A stretch of DNA of 64,000 bases. Origin: CALESS01 sp041741455 (GTDB taxonomy: Bacteria; Chloroflexota; Anaerolineae; Anaerolineales; Anaerolineaceae). Below, piece after piece: positions 14,594 to 23,165 of the stretch (the stretch's first letter is position 1; each line of letters opens with the position of its first letter). The DNA is taken from assembly GCA_041741455.1 (NCBI GenBank), contig JBGSJZ010000087.1, forward strand, positions 1 to 64,000, written 5' to 3'. Under the pieces are notes generated by a model, which worked only from the letters and a program-made list of their open reading frames with translations, ran no database searches and was not told where the DNA came from. Made by a program: the position numbers and the translations under genes.

Positions 14594-16120
14594 ATGCTCG
14601 TTCAAGAGTTTTTGGAGCATAGTGCGGAAAGAACACCAGACAAAGTGGCGCTGGTTTGCGGCGATGACCGCCTGACCTACGCAGAGATTGATACCAGGGC
14701 AAACCGGTTGGCTCAGGCGCTGCTTGAGCGGGGCTTTCAACGTGGTGAACGGGCAGTTTTATTCCTCCCGAACTCCATGGAGCTGGTCATCGGGATTTTT
14801 GGGATTCTGAAGGCGGGAGGTGTGTTTGTAATTGTCCACCCCTCGACCAAACCAGAAAAATTGGAATACATTCTGCAGAATTGCGGCGCCAGGATCTTGT
14901 TTGCCGAGACGCAGCAAAACGCACTGTGCCGGACGCTGCTGGCAAAGATCCCAAGTCTGAAATTGGCGATCCTGTCCAACTTCCCGACGGGCGAGTTGAT
15001 GCCCAAAGATATCCTGATCCTGCCAGGGATCCTGAAGCGCTACCCGGCTGAACGACCGTGGATTAACAACATTGATCTGGATCTGGCCTGCCTGATTTAC
15101 ACCTCCGGCAGCACCGGCGAGCCAAAAGGTGTGATGAGTGACCACAGCAATGTGGACTTTGCCACTAGTTCGATCATCCAATACCTGGAGAATACGCCGG
15201 ACGACATTGTCATCAACACGCTGCCGCTTTCGTTCGATTACGGGTTGTATCAACTGTTGATGACGATGAAGTTTGGCGGCCGCCTGGTGCTGGAGCGCTG
15301 GTTTGCGTTCCCGGCGGTGATTTTGAACCGGATCGGCGTGGAAAAAGTAACTGGTTTTCCAGGTGTGCCGACCGTTTTTGCGCTGCTGCTGCAAATGGAT
15401 TTAAAGCGGTTCAATCTCTCCAGCCTGCGATATATCACCAACACGGCTGCAGCTTTGCCACCGAACCATGTGGATGCGATTCGCGAGGCATTCCCGGGTG
15501 TGCGCATGTATTCGATGTATGGATTGACGGAGACTAAGCGCACCCTTTACCTGCCACCAGAAGAATTGGAACACCGGCCAGCTTCCGTGGGTATCCCGAT
15601 TCCGGGCACGGAGGCCTGGCTGGAGGATGAGCAAGGCCGCAAGGTGGGAGCGGGGGATATTGGCGAACTGGTGGTGCGCGGCAGGCACGTGATGCGAGGC
15701 TACTGGAATGATCCAGCTGCCTCGGCAGAACGATTCCGCCCGGGTGAAATCCCCGGGGAGCGGTTGTGTTACACAGGCGACCTGTTCCGCATGGATAACG
15801 AAGGCTATTTCTATTTCGTGGCCCGAAAAGACGACATCATCAAGTGCCGGGGCGAGAAAGTTTCGCCACGAGAGATTGAAAACGTCCTCTACCGGATGCC
15901 AGGGGTGCGCGAAGCTGCGGTGATCGGTGTGCCAGACCCGGTGATGGGCCAATCCATCAAGGCTTTTGTTGCTGTGAATGATCCGAAAATCACGGAAGGG
16001 GATCTGATCCGGCATTGCCGTTTGCACCTGGAAGATTTGTTGATGCCACAACAGGTGGTGATTTTACCCGGTTTGCCGAAAACTGATTCTGGCAAGATCA
16101 GCAAAAAAGATTTGGCCTGA
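14594..16120 (+). CDS. AMP-dependent acid:carrier ligase
   Basis: 508 residues of the ANL superfamily. Seen: LIYTSGSTGEPKGVMSDHSN (A3 loop, about residue 170), MYGLTETKRT (A5), CYTGDLFRMD (A7) and the closing GKISKKDLA lysine (A10). Such enzymes activate a carboxylic acid as acyl-AMP and pass it to CoA or an ACP; the ACP gene lies just upstream. No condensation or thiolation domain is fused, so it is stand-alone. It resembles the acid ligases found in some exopolysaccharide loci beside an ACP and an AsnB-like amidotransferase. The acid substrate is not predictable here. Confidence 0.9.
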   Translation: MLVQEFLEHSAERTPDKVALVCGDDRLTYAEIDTRANRLAQALLERGFQRGERAVLFLPNSMELVIGIFGILKAGGVFVIVHPSTKPEKLEYILQNCGARILFAETQQNALCRTLLAKIPSLKLAILSNFPTGELMPKDILILPGILKRYPAERPWINNIDLDLACLIYTSGSTGEPKGVMSDHSNVDFATSSIIQYLENTPDDIVINTLPLSFDYGLYQLLMTMKFGGRLVLERWFAFPAVILNRIGVEKVTGFPGVPTVFALLLQMDLKRFNLSSLRYITNTAAALPPNHVDAIREAFPGVRMYSMYGLTETKRTLYLPPEELEHRPASVGIPIPGTEAWLEDEQGRKVGAGDIGELVVRGRHVMRGYWNDPAASAERFRPGEIPGERLCYTGDLFRMDNEGYFYFVARKDDIIKCRGEKVSPREIENVLYRMPGVREAAVIGVPDPVMGQSIKAFVAVNDPKITEGDLIRHCRLHLEDLLMPQQVVILPGLPKTDSGKISKKDLA

Positions 16121-16136
16121 AAAGGGCAGGCAAACC

Positions 16137-18104
16137 ATGTGCGGAATTGTTGGAGCGGTCCGGTTGCACGAACCTGGCAACATCCCGGAAGAGATGTTGC
16201 GTTCCATGCTAGGCCTGATTGAACACCGCGGCCCGGATGAATTTGGCATCTTCATGGATGGTTGGTGCGGGCTGGGCAGCGCCCGTTTAAGCATCATTGA
16301 CTTGAGCAGCGGGGGACAACCGATCAGCAATGAAGATGGAACCCTGTGGATTGTGTTCAACGGAGAAATCTTCAACTATGTGGAATTGCGCCCGGAACTG
16401 GAGGCGCGCGGCCACGTTTTCACAACGCATTGCGATACCGAAGTGGTGTTGCATATGTATGAGGAATATGGGCCGGACTGCCTGAACCATTTCAACGGGC
16501 AGTTTGCCATTGCCATCTGGGATAGCAAAAACCGGCGGGCTTTCTTCGGGCGGGATCGGTTGGGGGTGAGGCCATTATTTTACTTGATCCAGAAGGATGC
16601 GGTTTATTTTGGCTCCGAGGTGAAATGCCTGAAGGCCGTCCCGGATATCTCGTTCCAGATGGATCCGCAATCCCTGGCGCAAATTTTTACCTTTTGGAGC
16701 GTGCAGACGCCCCGGACAATTTTTGAGGGTATTAACGAGCTGCCACCGGCACATTGGATGCTGGTTGAGGACGGAAAAGTCACTATTCAACGCTACTGGC
16801 AAATGGATTTCAGCCCGTCAGGTGAAGAACGATCGGACGAGTCCTGGCTGGAGGAGTTTGAAAGCCTGTTGGTGGATGCGACTTTGATTCGTCTGCGGGC
16901 GGATGTGCCGGTGGGAGCCTACCTGAGCGGAGGATTGGATTCCTCCACCACCACGGCCCTGATCCGAAAGCATGTGCCTAACCGCCTGGAGACGTATTCC
17001 ATTGCGTTCCAGGATGCTAATTTTGACGAAAGCCCGTTTCAACTGAAAATGGCAGATTTCCTTGGGACACGCCACCACATTGTGAAATGCGGCTATGAGG
17101 AAATTGGCAACGCCCTGCCGGAAGTTATCTGGCATACCGAGACGCCCATCCTGCGCACCGCGCCAATCCCGATGATGTTGCTTTCCCGGTTGGTCCACTC
17201 GGAAGGCATCAAGGTGGTGGTGACCGGTGAGGGGGCGGACGAGTTCCTGGCGGGTTACGACATTTTCAAAGAAGCCAAGGTGCGGCGGTTCTGGGCGCGA
17301 AACCCCGAATCGAGCCAGCGGCCCAGGCTCCTGCAAAAACTTTACCCGGATATCACCCGGCTCAGCCGATCAGCGCAGGATTATTTGGCTGCGTTTTTCA
17401 AACGGGGTCTGACGGATACCGGCAATCCATACTACTCCCACCTGATCCGTTGGAATAACACTCGGCGGCTGGTAAGGTTCCTGAACCAGCCAGCAGGCTG
17501 GCTGGAGAATCCGCTGGGCGGACTGGCAGAGCTGCCGGAAGGCTTTACTGCCTGGCCGGCGTTAGGCCAGGCCCAGTACCTGGAGGTGACCACCTTCCTG
17601 TCGCCTTACCTACTGTGCTCGCAGGGAGACAGGGTGGCGATGGCTAATTCGGTGGAGGGACGCTTCCCGTTTCTGGACTACCGCCTGGTGGAATTTAGCA
17701 ACCGGCTGCCACCGCAGCTCAAATTGAACGGAATGCTGGAGAAATTCCTGTTACGAAAAGTTGCTGCACCTTTGCTGCCGCCGGAAATCTGGAAGCGGAT
17801 TAAAAGGCCGTACCGGGCACCCATTCACCGTAGTTTCTTCCAGCCCCAGCCACAATACGTACAGGAGATGCTCTCCCCGGAGGCAATCCGGCGGGCGGGT
17901 TTGTTCCAGCCGGATATGGTTGCCAATCTGGTGAAAAAAGCCGCGGACGGCGCTGAGTTGAGCGAAGTGGACGATATGGGCCTGGTGGGTATTCTTTCCA
18001 GCCAACTGGTGCATGAGCGATTTGTCAAATCCAGCCCCAGCTTGAAGGGAATCCCCGCGAATAAGCCTTATAAGAGAGTTATTTTAGCCCAGGAGCATTT
18101 TTGA
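16137..18104 (+). CDS. asnB: Asparagine synthetase-like glutamine amidotransferase
   Basis: 655 residues. The N-terminal class II glutaminase domain has catalytic Cys2 (MCGIVGAVRL), GPDEFGIF and VFNGEIFNYVEL. The C-terminal synthetase domain has the PP-loop SGGLDSS and VVTGEGADEFLAGYDIF. It could amidate aspartate, but in glycan clusters such proteins often amidate or join other acids. It lies 16 bp after the AMP ligase and 1 bp before a NadE-like gene, so a role on the carrier-bound acid is plausible. The length is slightly above typical AsnB. Confidence 0.9.
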   Translation: MCGIVGAVRLHEPGNIPEEMLRSMLGLIEHRGPDEFGIFMDGWCGLGSARLSIIDLSSGGQPISNEDGTLWIVFNGEIFNYVELRPELEARGHVFTTHCDTEVVLHMYEEYGPDCLNHFNGQFAIAIWDSKNRRAFFGRDRLGVRPLFYLIQKDAVYFGSEVKCLKAVPDISFQMDPQSLAQIFTFWSVQTPRTIFEGINELPPAHWMLVEDGKVTIQRYWQMDFSPSGEERSDESWLEEFESLLVDATLIRLRADVPVGAYLSGGLDSSTTTALIRKHVPNRLETYSIAFQDANFDESPFQLKMADFLGTRHHIVKCGYEEIGNALPEVIWHTETPILRTAPIPMMLLSRLVHSEGIKVVVTGEGADEFLAGYDIFKEAKVRRFWARNPESSQRPRLLQKLYPDITRLSRSAQDYLAAFFKRGLTDTGNPYYSHLIRWNNTRRLVRFLNQPAGWLENPLGGLAELPEGFTAWPALGQAQYLEVTTFLSPYLLCSQGDRVAMANSVEGRFPFLDYRLVEFSNRLPPQLKLNGMLEKFLLRKVAAPLLPPEIWKRIKRPYRAPIHRSFFQPQPQYVQEMLSPEAIRRAGLFQPDMVANLVKKAADGAELSEVDDMGLVGILSSQLVHERFVKSSPSLKGIPANKPYKRVILAQEHF

Positions 18105-18105
18105 G

Positions 18106-19113
18106 ATGATGAACCAATCCTTTGGTAATCAAATGACCGCATTTGACCGGGACGCCTTGAAATTGGATGTAGAGCTGGAAACCGATCGATTGGTGGCGTT
18201 TATTCGGCAGACAGTAGTGCAAACCCTGCACCGGCGCGGGGCTGTGCTTGGGATCAGCGGAGGGATTGATTCAGCCGTGGTGCTGGCATTGTGCGTGCGG
18301 GCCTTTGGGGCGGGCAACATTGTGGCTTTGATGCTGCCGGAGCGCGAATCGTCGCCGGACAGTTTGACGCTGGCCCAGGAACTGGCGGATCAATTCGGGG
18401 TGAAAACGACCCTGGAGGATATTTCGCCGGTGCTGGATGGGGCTGGCTGTTACCAGCGGCGGGATGAAGCTGTGCGCAGATTATTCCCGGAATACGGGGC
18501 GGGCTGGAAGATGAAAATCACCCTGCCGGGCAGCCTGCTGGAGGATGAAACCCTGAATGTGTTTCGCCTGACGGTGGTTACGCCGGATGGCGAAGAGCAA
18601 TCGCAGCGGTTGCCGGTAAGGGAGTTCCTACAGATTGTGGCAGCCTCGAACTTTAAGCAGCGCACTCGGATGAACATGCTGTATTACCATGCGGAATTAA
18701 ACAATTACGCTGTCATCGGCACGGCCAATAAAAACGAACATGACCTGGGATTCTTCGTCAAGTACGGAGATGGCGGGGTGGACCTGCAACCGATTGTGCA
18801 CCTGTTCAAAAGCCAGATCTATCAACTGGCGAAATATTTACTAATCCCGCAGGAGATCCAGGAGCGAACGCCGACCACTGACACCTATTCAGCGGGCAGC
18901 ACCCAGGAGGAATTTTTCTTCCGCCTTTCATTTGATGTCCTGGATGTAATCTGGTATGGTATGGAAAATAATATTCCCTCGGTGGAGGTTGCCCAGGCCC
19001 TGGGGATCACCGCCGACCAGGTTGAGCGCGTGTGGGAAGATATCCAGCGCAAAGAGCGAACAACGGCCTATTTGCGGAATCCCATTCCCGACTTGAATCC
19101 GAAGAATGGTTGA
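18106..19113 (+). CDS. NadE-like PP-loop ATPase (NAD synthase family)
   Basis: 335 residues. The PP-loop LGISGGIDSAVVLAL and the stretch GTANKNEHDLGFFVKYGDGG mark the NAD synthase family. There is no nitrilase-type glutaminase domain, so it is of the ammonia-dependent form. The region normally reading PSAxLxxGQxDExxLG is replaced by RTPTTDTYSAGSTQEEFFFR, so the substrate-binding part has diverged. A role amidating another adenylated acid beside the AsnB-like protein is possible. Ordinary NAD synthesis is the alternative. Confidence 0.8.
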   Translation: MMNQSFGNQMTAFDRDALKLDVELETDRLVAFIRQTVVQTLHRRGAVLGISGGIDSAVVLALCVRAFGAGNIVALMLPERESSPDSLTLAQELADQFGVKTTLEDISPVLDGAGCYQRRDEAVRRLFPEYGAGWKMKITLPGSLLEDETLNVFRLTVVTPDGEEQSQRLPVREFLQIVAASNFKQRTRMNMLYYHAELNNYAVIGTANKNEHDLGFFVKYGDGGVDLQPIVHLFKSQIYQLAKYLLIPQEIQERTPTTDTYSAGSTQEEFFFRLSFDVLDVIWYGMENNIPSVEVAQALGITADQVERVWEDIQRKERTTAYLRNPIPDLNPKNG

Positions 19114-19116
19114 GAA

Positions 19117-20394
19117 ATGAAGAAGACAATTTCAAGGCGTGATTTTCTGCGAATTGCGATTGGCGGCAGCACACTGGCGGCGGCTGGAATGGTTGCCCAG
19201 TGGCTTTCCGGCAAGGCTCGCGTTTTCCTGGTAAATGGAGCAGCCGGGGATGTGAAACATTTCCTCCCGGTGGTTTTAAGGAATGGGGCCGTTGTGCCGA
19301 CGCAAATTGCTACGGCAACCAAAACAACTACCCCAACGGTTACTTCCACCACTCCGCCCCCCAATAATCGGGTGGTGCATGTCTGGGATGCCCTGGCGAC
19401 CAGTTGGAATTTTAGCTCGGGCTTGTTCCGGGACAGCGTCAATCAGACTCGGGTGAACACCATGACCAACCAGGGTTTGATGACTTTGACCAACACCAAC
19501 ACCATTGCGGCAGCCTGGCAGTCCATCCTTCCGGGGTATTCAGCGGGGCATGGGATTGCCATCAAGGTCAATTTCAATAATTCATCCGACGATTGCAATT
19601 CAGTTGACAACGAAATCGATGCACTGGCCGAACCCGTAAATGCCCTGGTCAGTGGGATGCTGTTGGCGGGTGTTCAGGCGGCAGATATTTGGATTTACGA
19701 TGCCACGCGGCCCATCCCAAATCATTTCCGGACGCGGATGGTGAACCAGAATGTGAAGGTTCTGGATGTTGGGACGTGCGGTTTGAGCGCGGGCTTTGAA
19801 AGCACAAATAGCTCGGCAATCGTCCAGTTTAACCATGCCAACCTGACCTACCGTCAGTTGACGGATGTGCTGGTGAATTGCACCTACCTGATCAACATGC
19901 CGATTCTCAAAGATCACGGCATTGCGGCGGTGAGCCTGGGGATGAAGAACCATTACGGCTCAATCGATTGCGTACTCTGCCGGGATGGAGATTACATTCA
20001 TCGAATGATCGAACCGGATAATAGCGCTTATAGTTCCAGCTACAGCCCAATCCTGGAAATCAATAAGAATGTCAACATTCGCAATAAGACTGTACTGGTA
20101 GTGGGGGATGGCTTGTTTGGGGCCCTGGGAAATACAAAAGCTGTGCCGTCGCCCTGGAATAGCTTTGGGGATGATTCACCGAATAGCCTGTTTTTCTCAC
20201 GCGATCCGGTGGCGGTGGAGTGTGTGATGTTCGATATTTTAAATGCCGAAACATCGATCTGGCACCCCAAGCGGGGAGCCAACGAGGATGACCACCTGGT
20301 ATTGGCTGCGGCTGCGGGGATGGGCAGCTATGAACGGGCCGATCCATGGGCTGATACGTATTCGACCATCGATTATGTTCGGATCGTGATTTAG
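19117..20394 (+). CDS. Tat-exported DUF362-family protein
   Basis: 425 residues. The N-terminus SRRDFLRIAIGG is a twin-arginine signal followed by a hydrophobic stretch. After it comes HFLPVVLRNG (residues 48-57) and a Thr/Pro linker (about 62-80). The rest matches the DUF362 pattern (LINMPILKDHGIAAVSLGMK, NHYGSIDCVLCRDGD). Tat export implies folding in the cytoplasm, perhaps with a cofactor. It starts 3 bp after the NadE-like gene, so it belongs to the same operon. The function of DUF362 proteins is not established. Confidence 0.8.
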   Translation: MKKTISRRDFLRIAIGGSTLAAAGMVAQWLSGKARVFLVNGAAGDVKHFLPVVLRNGAVVPTQIATATKTTTPTVTSTTPPPNNRVVHVWDALATSWNFSSGLFRDSVNQTRVNTMTNQGLMTLTNTNTIAAAWQSILPGYSAGHGIAIKVNFNNSSDDCNSVDNEIDALAEPVNALVSGMLLAGVQAADIWIYDATRPIPNHFRTRMVNQNVKVLDVGTCGLSAGFESTNSSAIVQFNHANLTYRQLTDVLVNCTYLINMPILKDHGIAAVSLGMKNHYGSIDCVLCRDGDYIHRMIEPDNSAYSSSYSPILEINKNVNIRNKTVLVVGDGLFGALGNTKAVPSPWNSFGDDSPNSLFFSRDPVAVECVMFDILNAETSIWHPKRGANEDDHLVLAAAAGMGSYERADPWADTYSTIDYVRIVI

Positions 20395-20543
20395 GGAAGT
20401 TTCGCATAAACTAGCTGAATGAAGAGATGGGTGATCTCAGGACCGCAAGGATAGTGTGCTCGTCAGGAGACCGGCGCTATATGGAGCATGTCCAGCAGAT
20501 CGGCGCAATCAGGAAAAACAGATAAGGAGCATTCAAGACAACA

Positions 20544-21662
20544 TTGAATAAACGACTATTCCTACTGAACGGATTGTTTATCCTCGGCGTCACGATCAAC
20601 CATGCGGCGGGTTGGGCGTATGTTGCCATGACTTGCTGGGCTCACCGGTATCTGCCAGCTGGCACACCGGTTGGCAGCCAGATTGGCAGCCTGGAGTATT
20701 ATGTGCTGATGGTTGCCCGGCAAATTACGGCCATCAGTGTGGCCGGATTTCTTCTGACTGCGGGGTGCTTCCTGGTATATGCAGGGCGCAGCAGCCAGGG
20801 TCAGATTAGTTGGAAATTTGTGCGCAGCCGAATACTCTCCCTGGCCATTCCGTACCTGATCTGGTCGGTAATAATTTTCGTCCAGGTTTATATCACAGAT
20901 GGAGTCAGCCATACGCCCCTGCAATATATCTGGCTGTTTTTCACCACCGGCGCGGATGGCCCGTTTTATTTTGTCCCGCTTTTATGCTACCTTTACCTGC
21001 TTTCACCGATTTTAATGCGGCTGGCAAAACAACACCCGGTTTGGCTGCTGGCGGGAGCCGTTATTTTACAGGTTGGCACCGAATCGTTCCGTTATCTGAT
21101 TGTCTTTTTGGGTAATTCACCAACCCTGGACTTTTTAATGAAGATCACCCCGGATTGGTCGGTACCGCGCTGGATCTTGTTTTTCTCTATCGGGCTGGTA
21201 GTAGGCAGCCGGATCGAGGAATTCAAGGCCTGGCTGGGCAAGGCCAAGCGCTGGATTGCCTGGGGCGCTGGGATTGCGGCCATCGTGGCCATTGTTGAAC
21301 CGGAGTTAGTGTTCCGATTGACAAATTACCAGTGGGAATGGCGGTCGGTTCCGTTTCCGATCAGCCATCAAATCTATTCCATTCTGGCCATTTTCCTGTT
21401 GATGACCTGGGAGGTAGAAAAGACCCGACTTTTAAAACCATTGCAATACCTGGGAGGTCGGACTTTTGGCGTTTATTTGCTGCATCACAAGGTCATGGAG
21501 GTGGGAGGGCGGTTGATCTACCATTTGGCCCCCGGGGTTTTGGCGTTTCAAGTGCCGCTGGCCATCTTCTTGCTGGTCTTGGGTTTGGGCTTGCCCTTAT
21601 TATTTATGAAACTGGTTCAACTTTCGCCAGTCAGACGCTACCAACGCTATATTTTTGGCTAA
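20544..21662 (+). CDS. Acyltransferase-3 family membrane protein
   Basis: 372 residues with about ten transmembrane helices. The N-terminus (RLFLLNGLFILGVTINHAAG) has the family pattern with His in the first helix, and GVYLLHHKVMEVG near the C-terminus is the usual late helix. Such proteins carry acyl groups, often acetyl, across the membrane onto surface sugars. The start appears to be TTG 20544; AAGGAG (20524-20529) is rather far upstream (14 bp). The 149-bp gap before it shows no clear promoter. Confidence 0.8.
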   Translation: MNKRLFLLNGLFILGVTINHAAGWAYVAMTCWAHRYLPAGTPVGSQIGSLEYYVLMVARQITAISVAGFLLTAGCFLVYAGRSSQGQISWKFVRSRILSLAIPYLIWSVIIFVQVYITDGVSHTPLQYIWLFFTTGADGPFYFVPLLCYLYLLSPILMRLAKQHPVWLLAGAVILQVGTESFRYLIVFLGNSPTLDFLMKITPDWSVPRWILFFSIGLVVGSRIEEFKAWLGKAKRWIAWGAGIAAIVAIVEPELVFRLTNYQWEWRSVPFPISHQIYSILAIFLLMTWEVEKTRLLKPLQYLGGRTFGVYLLHHKVMEVGGRLIYHLAPGVLAFQVPLAIFLLVLGLGLPLLFMKLVQLSPVRRYQRYIFG

Positions 21663-21680
21663 TTTTGTGAAAAGACTTTC

Positions 21681-23165
21681 ATGACGCATCGCTCTGTTTC
21701 GCAAATCATCTTCCGGAATTCCTCACTGGGCTTTGGGGCGCAGTTGACGATTAAGGTGTTGTCTTTCATCTTTTCGATCATGGTGGTGCGTAAATTAGGG
21801 GCGGATGCCTTCGGCCAATACACGGCCATACTGGCGTTCACAGCCATCTTCAGCATCTTCTCCGACCTTGGTTTGAGCGCATTCACTGTGCGCCAGGTGG
21901 CTCGCCTGCGGGAGGAACTTGATTTCAAAGACAAGGTGGATGAGTTGTACGGCAATGTGTTGGGCTTAAGGTTGTTGCTGTCCGTGCTCACCATTGGTGT
22001 GATCGTTTTATTCGCGGTTGTGACCCGCCGTCCGCCGGAAAGAATCTTCAGCATCGGGTTGTACTCGCTGACCCTGATCCTCTTCAGTGCAGGTGGAGCC
22101 AGCGATTCAATCCTGGCAGGTTTTGAGCGACTGGATCTGTCTTCACTGGGCAAGGTAATCAACCAGGCAGGTTTTGTGCTGTTTGGCACGCTGGCCTTGA
22201 TTTTTAAGCTGGGGGTAACCGGACTGATCGGAGCGACCCTGGTTGCAGTGGGACTGATGGCGGCCTTCTGCGTGTGGCAGGTGCACAAGTTGGGGGTGCG
22301 TCCGCGGCCAGGCCGGGGGTTGGATGCGAAGCAGTTGATCCGTCTCTCCCTGCCCTTCGGGGTGATTGGGTTTGCGCTGGGTTTATCCTATAAATTCAGC
22401 ACGGTCTTCCTGGATATTTATCGTACCAGCACGGAAACCGGTTTTTATAATGCAGCCTATAATCTGATTTTCTCCTTTGTGCTGATTTCCAATGTGCTTA
22501 ATACCACCATCTATCCGACGCTAGCCCGCCAATCCGTCACACGACCGGAAGAATTACCTTTGATCTACCAGCGGATGTTCCGTTATTTGCTGATGATTGC
22601 CCTACCCATTGCCGTGGGTGGGTGGGCAATGGCCGGGCCATTAATTCGTTTTCTGTATGATCAAGAATTTGCGGCGTCCGCCCAGGTTTTTCAGATTGTG
22701 ATTTGGACTGTACCATTAATGTTCATGTCGGAATTCTTGGGTTATGTCATTGTGCTGAGCAACCGCGAAAAGCGAGTGGCGCTGGCAGTGACTATCAGCA
22801 GCTTCTTCAATGTGCTGATGACTTTTGTAATGGTGCCACGCTACGGGCTGGTGGCAGCAGCTTTGATTGCGGTTTTAACGGAAGCCATCCTGGTCACGCA
22901 ACACCTTATTACTTTACGAAGTGTCATTCCATCCATTCCACGTAAGGCGGAAATTCTGCTGGTATTTTTACCGCCGGCTGGGATGGGGTTGCTGGCGCTG
23001 GCCGTACGCAACGCCTGGCCATTTTGGGCAGGTGTAGTCTTGTGTATTTTCTCTTACGCGGTCCTGCTTGTGCTGAGCCGGGCTTTGAGTAAGGGTGAAA
23101 TGGTTAACCTGTGGAAGCTGGCAACTTCACATAGAAGGCAAGCTGCCCCGAGTGAGGCAAAATGA
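21681..23165 (+). CDS. Polysaccharide flippase (Wzx/MOP family)
   Basis: 494 residues with about 14 hydrophobic segments. The N-terminus NSSLGFGAQLTIKVLSFIFS and VVRKLGADAFGQYTA are typical of the polysaccharide-transporter branch of MOP exporters. It should turn undecaprenyl-linked oligosaccharide units to the outer face. It overlaps the next glycosyltransferase by four bases (ATGA), so they are translationally coupled. The Wzy-like polymerase and Wzz-like regulator in the same locus complete a Wzx/Wzy-type set. Confidence 0.88.
   Translation: MTHRSVSQIIFRNSSLGFGAQLTIKVLSFIFSIMVVRKLGADAFGQYTAILAFTAIFSIFSDLGLSAFTVRQVARLREELDFKDKVDELYGNVLGLRLLLSVLTIGVIVLFAVVTRRPPERIFSIGLYSLTLILFSAGGASDSILAGFERLDLSSLGKVINQAGFVLFGTLALIFKLGVTGLIGATLVAVGLMAAFCVWQVHKLGVRPRPGRGLDAKQLIRLSLPFGVIGFALGLSYKFSTVFLDIYRTSTETGFYNAAYNLIFSFVLISNVLNTTIYPTLARQSVTRPEELPLIYQRMFRYLLMIALPIAVGGWAMAGPLIRFLYDQEFAASAQVFQIVIWTVPLMFMSEFLGYVIVLSNREKRVALAVTISSFFNVLMTFVMVPRYGLVAAALIAVLTEAILVTQHLITLRSVIPSIPRKAEILLVFLPPAGMGLLALAVRNAWPFWAGVVLCIFSYAVLLVLSRALSKGEMVNLWKLATSHRRQAAPSEAK

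Noticed and set aside
14759..15394. Long open frame on the - strand within the acid ligase
   Set aside because: No domain or ribosome-binding site; the + strand carries all ANL-family motifs.
12650..20394. Exosortase/PEP-CTERM system
   Set aside because: The ACP, ligase and AsnB-like genes recall such loci, but no exosortase-like membrane protease and no PEP-CTERM tail was seen in the window.
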